A stretch of DNA of 48,861 nt from a virus: positions 1 to 48,861 of IMG/VR virus record IMGVR_UViG_3300022924_000207; one strand, 5' to 3'. The notes under the pieces are model-generated. The model was given only the letters and a program-made list of their open reading frames with translations. It was not told the origin of the DNA and ran no database searches. A program made the translations under genes and the position numbers. Below, piece after piece: positions 39,652 to 46,337 of the stretch (its first letter is position 1; each line of letters starts with the position of its first letter).

Positions 39652-40415
39652 TGCATCGTGGATACGTCAAAGTCTGGCGAAAGATTGAGGACAGCGGATT
39701 GATGCAGATACCAAACACATTAGCGCTTTTCATGTTCATTCTGCTGAATGCAACACATACACCCCGAAGGCAAGGCAGTCCTCATGGCCTAATTGATCTT
39801 AAGCGTGGTCAGTATATGAGTGGCAGAAAAGTGTTGGCGATCAAACTAAATCAAACAGAACAACAAATAAGAACGGGTTTAGACCGCCTAGAAAAGCTTG
39901 AAATTTTAACCATCGAATCCACCAACAAATTTAGCATCTATACCATTGAAAATTATAACGTTTATCAAGCCCATGAGGAATCTGATAACCAAGAGGCAAC
40001 CAACAAACAACCAGCGAATAACCAGCGAATAACCACTAAACAAGAATTAAATCATTTAAGCATTGAAGAAAATACAACACCCGCTTCTTCTCATAAAAAT
40101 AAAAAAAGGAAGGAAACAGGCGTCACTTTGATCCAATTCTTAGACCAATGCAAAGCTAACAAAGTGAGACCTATTGAAGATGATGACCCCATTTTTTCTT
40201 ATGCCGAGAAAGTTGGAATATCAGTTGAAATGCTTTCTGCATGCTGGAACGAATTCAAAATCGCTTATATGGGTAAACCAAAAAATTATTTAGATTGGAG
40301 AGCTGCATATCGAATGTCTGTAAGGAAGAATTATTACGACTTATGGTACATAAAAGATGGTGAGCTTGCTCAATGGACTTCAGCTGGTGAACAAGCGAGG
40401 AGGGCTGCCGCATGA
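39651..40415 (+). CDS. O-like replication initiator
   Basis: A 254-residue protein built like phage replication initiators. An N-terminal wHTH (about 5-100: YVKVWRKIEDSGLMQIPNTLALFMFILLNATH, then QQIRTGLDRLEKLEIL) binds DNA. A linker of low complexity (about 110-150) is encoded by 11-bp iterons. The C-terminal domain (about 160-240: LDQCKANKVRPIEDDDPIFSYAEKVGISVEMLSACWNEF) should contact helicase. A DnaB helicase follows with a four-base overlap, matching the lambda O/P principle. The origin is probably inside this gene. Confidence 0.78.
   Translation: MHRGYVKVWRKIEDSGLMQIPNTLALFMFILLNATHTPRRQGSPHGLIDLKRGQYMSGRKVLAIKLNQTEQQIRTGLDRLEKLEILTIESTNKFSIYTIENYNVYQAHEESDNQEATNKQPANNQRITTKQELNHLSIEENTTPASSHKNKKRKETGVTLIQFLDQCKANKVRPIEDDDPIFSYAEKVGISVEMLSACWNEFKIAYMGKPKNYLDWRAAYRMSVRKNYYDLWYIKDGELAQWTSAGEQARRAAA
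39987..40041. repeat. Five tandem 11-bp iterons inside the O-like gene
   Basis: Units start AACCA at 39987, 39998, 40009, 40020 and 40031; two are identical (AACCAGCGAAT). The 11-bp period is about one helical turn, so all sites would face the same side. An AT-rich stretch follows (40041-40080). This resembles the lambda origin. Confidence 0.7.
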
Positions 40416-41785
40416 TTACTTCAGAGTTGCTATTACCTCCAAATTCCGCCGAAGCCGAGCAATCCGTTCTCGGTGGTTTATTAATCCAAAATGATGCAAT
40501 GGATCGGATTACCGATGTTACGGTCGCATCTGATTTTTATCGGCACGACCATAAGCTAATATTTGAACAAATATCGAAACTTATAGAGATCAATCAGCCG
40601 GCAGACATCGTAACGGTAGCTGAGTCACTGGATTCAATTGGGAAGCTTAATGATGTTGGAGGTATTGCTTACCTTGGGGCTTTAGCTCAAAACACTCCAG
40701 GCGCAGCAAATATTCGCAGATACGCCGAAATCGTACGAGAGAAATCGATGCTCCGATCACTCTTAACCCTAGCGGCAGAACTTCAATCTGCGTGCCATGG
40801 TGTCGAAAGCGACGCTGAAAAACTTGCACTTGGTGCGGAAGAGTCAATTTTCCAACTTTTCCAAAAGCAGAATGGTTCTGAGCAGCAACTCGATCAAGCT
40901 GTCGACGCTGTCCTGCAAGATATAGACAACCGAGCTGATCAGGAAAATGGATTCTCAGGGCTTGCCACCGGTTTTGATAAGTTCGATTCATATACCGGCG
41001 GCCTTGAGCCAGGTCAACTTGTTATCGTTGCCGCGCGCCCAAGCGTCGGTAAATCTGTATTTGCTTGTAACGTTGCCGATCGGGTTGCAGGATCTGGTAA
41101 GTCCGTCCTTTTCCATACTCTGGAAATGTCATCTAAAGAAATTGGCATGCGTATCTTGGCGGCCAGGTCTGGTGTAAGCATGCATCAAATGCGCTCAGGT
41201 ACACGTGAAAACAATCATTGGGACGCAATGACAAAAGCGAAACGAGAAATTTTCAAATCTAAACTTTTTATTGATGACCGGCCTGCTATTGCAGTGAATC
41301 AGATCCGGGCAAAGGCTAAGCGGATTCGTCGCCAGCATGGCTTGGATCTTGTGGTAATCGATTACTTGGGACTGATGACTGGAAAGGGCGATAACCGCAC
41401 CCAGGAAATCGGATCCATTTCCCGCGGTCTCAAGAATCTTGCAAAAGAACTTAATGTTCCAATCATCGCTTTAGCCCAGCTAAATCGAGGTGTTGAAGCC
41501 CGTCAGGATAAGCGACCTCTAATGTCTGACCTCCGAGATAGCGGAGAAGTTGAGCAGGATGCAGACATTGTGCTGATGCTTCACCGCGAAGAACTTTACA
41601 ACGACGCAGATGAGTTTATCGGCATGGTGGAAGCATTACTTCGTAAAAACAGGAATGGACCTACCGGTGATATGGACCTTAGATTCGAGAAGGAGATATC
41701 TAAGCTTACTGACTATACGGGCCCCAGGATCAGAAGTCGATCAACAAGCCCTTTACGTAAAAAACAATCTGGATTTGATAGTTAG
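40412..41785 (+). CDS. dnaB: Replicative DNA helicase, DnaB type
   Basis: A 457-residue DnaB helicase of full family length. The N-terminal domain starts PPNSAEAEQSVLGGLL (9-24), Walker A is ARPSVGKS (208-215), then FHTLEMSSKEIGMR (H1a-like), LVVIDYLGLM (Walker B) and PIIALAQLNRGVEARQDKRPLMSDLRDSGEVEQDADIV (motifs H3 and the arginine region). It unwinds DNA at the replication fork. It differs from host DnaB in context only; it belongs to element 2's replication module and starts inside the previous gene's last codons. Confidence 0.93.
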   Translation: MITSELLLPPNSAEAEQSVLGGLLIQNDAMDRITDVTVASDFYRHDHKLIFEQISKLIEINQPADIVTVAESLDSIGKLNDVGGIAYLGALAQNTPGAANIRRYAEIVREKSMLRSLLTLAAELQSACHGVESDAEKLALGAEESIFQLFQKQNGSEQQLDQAVDAVLQDIDNRADQENGFSGLATGFDKFDSYTGGLEPGQLVIVAARPSVGKSVFACNVADRVAGSGKSVLFHTLEMSSKEIGMRILAARSGVSMHQMRSGTRENNHWDAMTKAKREIFKSKLFIDDRPAIAVNQIRAKAKRIRRQHGLDLVVIDYLGLMTGKGDNRTQEIGSISRGLKNLAKELNVPIIALAQLNRGVEARQDKRPLMSDLRDSGEVEQDADIVLMLHREELYNDADEFIGMVEALLRKNRNGPTGDMDLRFEKEISKLTDYTGPRIRSRSTSPLRKKQSGFDS

Positions 41786-41802
41786 GAATTGGAGAAATAA
41801 TC

Positions 41803-42330
41803 ATGGGATGGGCAGCCGTACCGTACGTATTAGCAGGAGCATCGACAGTAATGTCGGTGATGGGCCAACAATCTGGGGCAAGGAACGAACAGGCGCAGCT
41901 AAATTACCAAGCCGACCAGGCAACCGCCGACGCGGAAGCCGAACGCGGTGCCGCCCAAGTGCAGGCGCAGAAGATTCGCAAGGCAGGTAAGGCAACTGCC
42001 GGACAGGCCCGGGCGTCTCTTGCTGCTTCAGGTGTGGATGTGAATGAGGGCACGGCTAACACAATAAATGCAGAAATCATAAAAAACACTGAGACCGACG
42101 CGTTAACGGCCATTCTTAATGGAGATTACGGCGCCAAACGTAAGCTTGCGCAAGCACAGGGATTTGTTCAAGAGGGTAAATTAGCAAGAAATGCGGCTAA
42201 CGTTAAGAGCGTAAGTAGCGTGTTATCTACTGGCGCCAAAGTGGCTAGCGGCTGGAAAACAGTTTCTCAAGGACCTAATTTAACCAATATCAATGACGGC
42301 AATTCTATGAGCTATGGGAACTACGCATGA
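41803..42330 (+). CDS. Internal virion protein, small ejection-type
   Basis: A 175-residue Ala/Gln-rich protein, largely helical (QQSGARNEQAQLNYQADQATADAEAERGAAQVQAQKIRKAGKATAGQARASLAASGVDV). This start and the TANTINAEIIKNTETDALTAILNGDY region match small internal virion proteins of podophages (T7 gp14-like in role). It probably helps form the DNA ejection channel. It follows the helicase gene by 17 bases with a GGAG ribosome site, and overlaps the next start by four bases. GC content rises from here compared with the replication genes. Confidence 0.72.
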   Translation: MGWAAVPYVLAGASTVMSVMGQQSGARNEQAQLNYQADQATADAEAERGAAQVQAQKIRKAGKATAGQARASLAASGVDVNEGTANTINAEIIKNTETDALTAILNGDYGAKRKLAQAQGFVQEGKLARNAANVKSVSSVLSTGAKVASGWKTVSQGPNLTNINDGNSMSYGNYA

Positions 42331-44402
42331 AAATCCCAATGGGGGAATTTGGCTATTCCCTAATTAAGCCACAATCTGGAATTGTATCTGTAACTAATGC
42401 TGGTGCTACTGGTGAGGCTCTCGAGCAAGCAGGAAATGCTGGTAATGCCATAGCCGGTACTATGCTTGTAGAGCAGGCCGCTGAGGAAAAACGAACCGCT
42501 GCAGTAGCATTAAAGGCTAGAGAGGAAGCAGATAAAGCCACTGCTGCAGGTGTCCTGGTTTCCACAGAAAATAATCTTGCAGATCTCCAGCAACAATTTC
42601 AGCAAGATATATCGACTGGAAAAATATCTAAAGATGAAGCCATGGGTAAATGGCGTGAAGCATCCTCGAAAGTTACCACTGATAATTTGAGGTCAATGCC
42701 TGATAGCCACGCTGTAATTGCCAAAGCACAAATTGACAAGTTCAGCGGTTCATTCACTAGGGATATTGATAAAGCCGTTTTCACTAAAAACGTTGAAGAC
42801 ATAAAAAGTGGTCTGACAGTTACTATGGAAGGACTTGAACGCCAGGCCATGCGCGATTTGCCTGGTTCGATTGCCAAGCTTGATCAGGTATTAGATAGCG
42901 TTGGGCCTTCTGCCCAGTATTCCGCTGATGAGATTGCAAAGATGAAACAGGGCTTCCGTGAGAAAACCAGCTTTAATCTTGCTTACGATCACATACACTC
43001 AAATCGCGAAAACTCGAAAGCACTTTCCAAAATAGAAGGGTTACTCGGTACGGAAGCATTTTCCGCACTTGATCCACATAAAAAGTCCGAGCTCTTTAAT
43101 ACGATCGAGACATACAAATCGGCAAATCTTCAAAAAGCAGAAGCTGTCGCCAACAGGGCAGAGCGAGAAAATGAACGCCGGCTCAGAAGTGCAGAGGCAT
43201 CATTTAACACCTTCCAGTCCCTATCGGATAAGGGTTCGGTCCTTGATCCTGCATACATTGATCGAGTCCTGAAAGATACTTCCGGTACCCCCTTCAACCA
43301 AGGGGTAAAGATCATAGCCCAGCAGGCTAAAGAAACCGGTGGTATCGCCATGCAGCCTATCCGGCAGCAGCAAGGCATGCTGGATGCGATTGATCAACAG
43401 ATCGCAACAAATGGACGAAATCCCGGGCTTGATAAACGGCGTGAACAGGTTGCTAAAGTCCTGAATGCCTCTAAGCAGGATATTAATGAAGATCCTTTGC
43501 GTGCTGGGCTGGAGCGTGGTGTTATTTCACAGATTGCACCGCTGGACATGTCTAACCCTCAAAACATTGCAGCATCTATCACTAGCCGTCTACAACAAAC
43601 GGACACAGTCAGCATGTGGGCCGGTAAAACAATTTCTCCTCTCGATGCCACCGAGGCATCGGGTTTGAGGGATATGCTCAATACATTACAGCCTAAGGCT
43701 AAATCCCAGGCCATCTCACAGATTGCAACCTCAATGCCTCCTAAATACGCTAGCGCCTTGGCTTTGCAGCTTGATAAAGATGATCGTGCTTTAGCATTGG
43801 CTTTTAATTTCGCTAATTCCAAAACAACCGGGGCAACTAATTTTTGGGGTAATCAGACAGTTCCGCCCAGGAATACATCAGAGCTGATTATTAAAGGCTC
43901 GCAGGCTATAAAAGACGGTACCGTGATGAAGGATGACACGAAAGTGACGGGGTGGAGAGCCACAATTGCGAATAAAGTCGAAGGACTATTCCCAAATGAA
44001 GAATTATCCAAAGCTACAAAAGACGCCACATACCTGATCCTTGCCGGCATTTCACTAGAAAATGGTGGGAAAGTTGGTTCAGATGATATCGATAAAGCTT
44101 TCAGATTGGCAATTAGCGGTGATGTGATTAAGCATAATGGCAAAAGGTTGCCTGCGCCGCCGGGTGTTGACGAAGAACAGCTGGACAAGAAGCTGCGCTC
44201 TGTAAGTCCGGAGGATATGAAAGCCCAGGTGCCTGATGGCAAAGTTAGAGCCGGTGGCATAGAAATACCTCTGGCAGACTTTCTACAAACACTGCCTGGC
44301 CAAGAGTTAGGTTTTGCAGGCAACGGCCGCTATTCGGTGATAGTGCGAGGGCGGCCCGTTGTGAACACTGCAGGCAAACCCATTTACATCGGAGTGCAAT
44401 GA
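42327..44402 (+). CDS. Internal virion/DNA ejection protein, middle size
   Basis: A 691-residue protein, mostly helical, Ala/Gln-rich near the N terminus (ALEQAGNAGNAIAGTMLVEQAAEEKRTAAVALKAREEADK) and with long coiled-coil segments (about 40-290). The plan and neighbours fit the T7 gp15-type ejection protein class, although sequence families here are very divergent. It overlaps both neighbours by four bases, so all three are made together. Confidence 0.7.
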   Translation: MKIPMGEFGYSLIKPQSGIVSVTNAGATGEALEQAGNAGNAIAGTMLVEQAAEEKRTAAVALKAREEADKATAAGVLVSTENNLADLQQQFQQDISTGKISKDEAMGKWREASSKVTTDNLRSMPDSHAVIAKAQIDKFSGSFTRDIDKAVFTKNVEDIKSGLTVTMEGLERQAMRDLPGSIAKLDQVLDSVGPSAQYSADEIAKMKQGFREKTSFNLAYDHIHSNRENSKALSKIEGLLGTEAFSALDPHKKSELFNTIETYKSANLQKAEAVANRAERENERRLRSAEASFNTFQSLSDKGSVLDPAYIDRVLKDTSGTPFNQGVKIIAQQAKETGGIAMQPIRQQQGMLDAIDQQIATNGRNPGLDKRREQVAKVLNASKQDINEDPLRAGLERGVISQIAPLDMSNPQNIAASITSRLQQTDTVSMWAGKTISPLDATEASGLRDMLNTLQPKAKSQAISQIATSMPPKYASALALQLDKDDRALALAFNFANSKTTGATNFWGNQTVPPRNTSELIIKGSQAIKDGTVMKDDTKVTGWRATIANKVEGLFPNEELSKATKDATYLILAGISLENGGKVGSDDIDKAFRLAISGDVIKHNGKRLPAPPGVDEEQLDKKLRSVSPEDMKAQVPDGKVRAGGIEIPLADFLQTLPGQELGFAGNGRYSVIVRGRPVVNTAGKPIYIGVQ

Positions 44403-46159
44403 TGGGGCTTGCCGATGCTTACCAGGATGAAACTGACCAAGCGATTCAAACTACTGCATCACTTCCGCTTGATCCAACAAAGCCGAAGCCAAAACATAGC
44501 GGGTGGACAACTATCCCACGAGCGTTAGGGGCGGCCGGCACAGAAATTTCTGCCAATGTACTAGATATCGCCGGTGCTTATGGAAAAACAGTAACGGCGT
44601 ATGGGGCAGCATCATCTTCCCCTTTCGGTCAGACGGAAGAAGAGAAAGCCCAATCAGTAGCAATGCAAAACCGCTTGGCGGCCGGTGAAGACCTATTCAG
44701 AAATCCTCAATCTGAAAGCTTGTATACCTTCGCACGAAATCTAAGACCTGATCCAAGCACGGCATCTACTGCTGAAAATATTACATTCAGCCTTACCAAA
44801 GGCTTAAGCAAAGCGATCGGCTCTTCTGTGATTGCAGGCCCTGTCGCTGGTATTACTGCTTTCGGTACAAGCGAAGGCCTTGCCACTTCAGAAGATCTGG
44901 CTGTTGAAGGGGTGGATAAAACTACTCGTACTAAAGTTGGCACTTTGACAGGAGTATTGACGGGTGGCAGCGCTTTGATACCGGTCGCTGGGTCCACCAT
45001 TGGAAAAACTATTGGGCTTGCAGTAGTGGGCGGTCCCGCTGCGTTTATCGCGCAGCAAGCAGCAACAAAGGAAATACTCTCCAATGCAAACTACGATGAC
45101 TTGGCAAAACAATATGATCCTTTAGATCCAACTGGACTGGCCGTTGCAACATTACTTCCAGCTGGCTTTGGTGCTTGGGCAATGCGTGGCGCTAAAGCGC
45201 CTAAACCGATTAAATCATCTTCAAAGATAGATTCACCTCAATCCGATGTGGAAAGCTCATCCACGTTGGATGATAGTGGCCTGGTGCCCACAAATGAACA
45301 GATTGATGCAGTCATGACGCACCATTTGACATTGACCCGTGATATTCACGAAACAACCGATCCTAGGGAATTTGCACTAAAAAGCCTGCAGCAACTCCAT
45401 GACGCTCACACAAACGAGATTGCCGAGCTGTTGCCAATTGCCGGTAACAGAGCGGAACCAGGTGCAGTTTCTACAATTAAGGCCGAGATAAGCCGTATTG
45501 ATTACGATCTATCGCAGCTAGATCAATATTTTTCTTCTGAGGCCAAACGCCTGCAAGGTGATGGGCTATCGCGTAAGCAAGCGGAGTCGGCATCCAGAAA
45601 ATTAATTGAGGACAAACGGCAGGACCTTCAAAGCCGCAGGAGTCTATTAGATGATCAAATAGGTTTGAATGCTGATGCAACCCAGGCAGAGCAACGGATC
45701 GCAGTATTGCAAAAATTGAGGTCGGAAACTACATCAAAGATAGAGCAGGCAACTAATGGACGCTTCGAGTCTGAACCTCCAATTTTTCTAAATTCTGATG
45801 AAATGAACGTCTCTGATTTAACGGCCGAAGAGCGCTCAGGGCCGCAAGAGTTAAGCCCAATACAAGCCATTGTCGAGAGAGTCCAGACTTTTTTAGGCGG
45901 TGATACAGAATCAAAAGAAAGAATCAAACATCTGGATCCGCGCATTGAGTCTGCTTTGAATCGAATTGAAGAATTAAGTGCTAAAGCTCCGGACATGCAT
46001 GTAGCAGTTAATGATCAGGGTGAAAGAGTAGACCTTAAATCAGATCTTGATGCTGTAAAAAGGGAAGTAAGGGAAGGAACCGATGATCACTTGGGAACTA
46101 TGGATGCTGATCTCTTGAAGGTAGCTGCAGAGTGTTTTCTTACAGTTGGTTCGGTATAA
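44399..46159 (+). CDS. Internal virion protein with membrane-like segments
   Basis: A 586-residue protein. The N-terminal third holds hydrophobic glycine-rich stretches (about 135-165 and 178-220: GTLTGVLTGGSALIPVAGSTIGKTIGLAVVGGPAAFIAQQAATKEIL, and LAVATLLPAGFGAWAMRGA at about 245-265), which could insert into the host membrane on ejection. The rest is a coiled-coil-rich rod. The pattern GGPAAFIAQQA...YDPLDPTGLAV is known to me from phage internal proteins. A very short hydrophobic C terminus ends AAECFLTVGSV. Confidence 0.7.
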   Translation: MMGLADAYQDETDQAIQTTASLPLDPTKPKPKHSGWTTIPRALGAAGTEISANVLDIAGAYGKTVTAYGAASSSPFGQTEEEKAQSVAMQNRLAAGEDLFRNPQSESLYTFARNLRPDPSTASTAENITFSLTKGLSKAIGSSVIAGPVAGITAFGTSEGLATSEDLAVEGVDKTTRTKVGTLTGVLTGGSALIPVAGSTIGKTIGLAVVGGPAAFIAQQAATKEILSNANYDDLAKQYDPLDPTGLAVATLLPAGFGAWAMRGAKAPKPIKSSSKIDSPQSDVESSSTLDDSGLVPTNEQIDAVMTHHLTLTRDIHETTDPREFALKSLQQLHDAHTNEIAELLPIAGNRAEPGAVSTIKAEISRIDYDLSQLDQYFSSEAKRLQGDGLSRKQAESASRKLIEDKRQDLQSRRSLLDDQIGLNADATQAEQRIAVLQKLRSETTSKIEQATNGRFESEPPIFLNSDEMNVSDLTAEERSGPQELSPIQAIVERVQTFLGGDTESKERIKHLDPRIESALNRIEELSAKAPDMHVAVNDQGERVDLKSDLDAVKREVREGTDDHLGTMDADLLKVAAECFLTVGSV

Positions 46160-46337
46160 ATAAATACATGACGAGGGCGAATAGAGATGCGGCAATGAGC
46201 ATCCATGCAATTACTTTGATCCAGTCTCGAGTGTATTTCCAACCCTGTTTATAGCTGCCAGTAGTTAGCGTGCCGACAATCGGAATGATTGACAGCATAG
46301 CCAAAAGTATCAGAACGTATTTGAGGACTTGAATCAT
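46140..46337 (-). CDS. Small two-TM membrane protein in reverse orientation
   Basis: A 65-residue frame on the minus strand, with two hydrophobic segments (about 2-25, LKYVLILLAMLSIIPIVGTLTTG, and 41-61, VIAWMLIAASLFALVMYLFI). It fills the 176-base gap between two internal-virion genes and its ATG overlaps the ATG of the opposite gene by two bases. No ribosome site is visible. Real but unusual, or a chance frame; the membrane topology and gap make me keep it. Confidence 0.4.
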   Translation of the reverse strand: MIQVLKYVLILLAMLSIIPIVGTLTTGSYKQGWKYTRDWIKVIAWMLIAASLFALVMYLFIPNQL

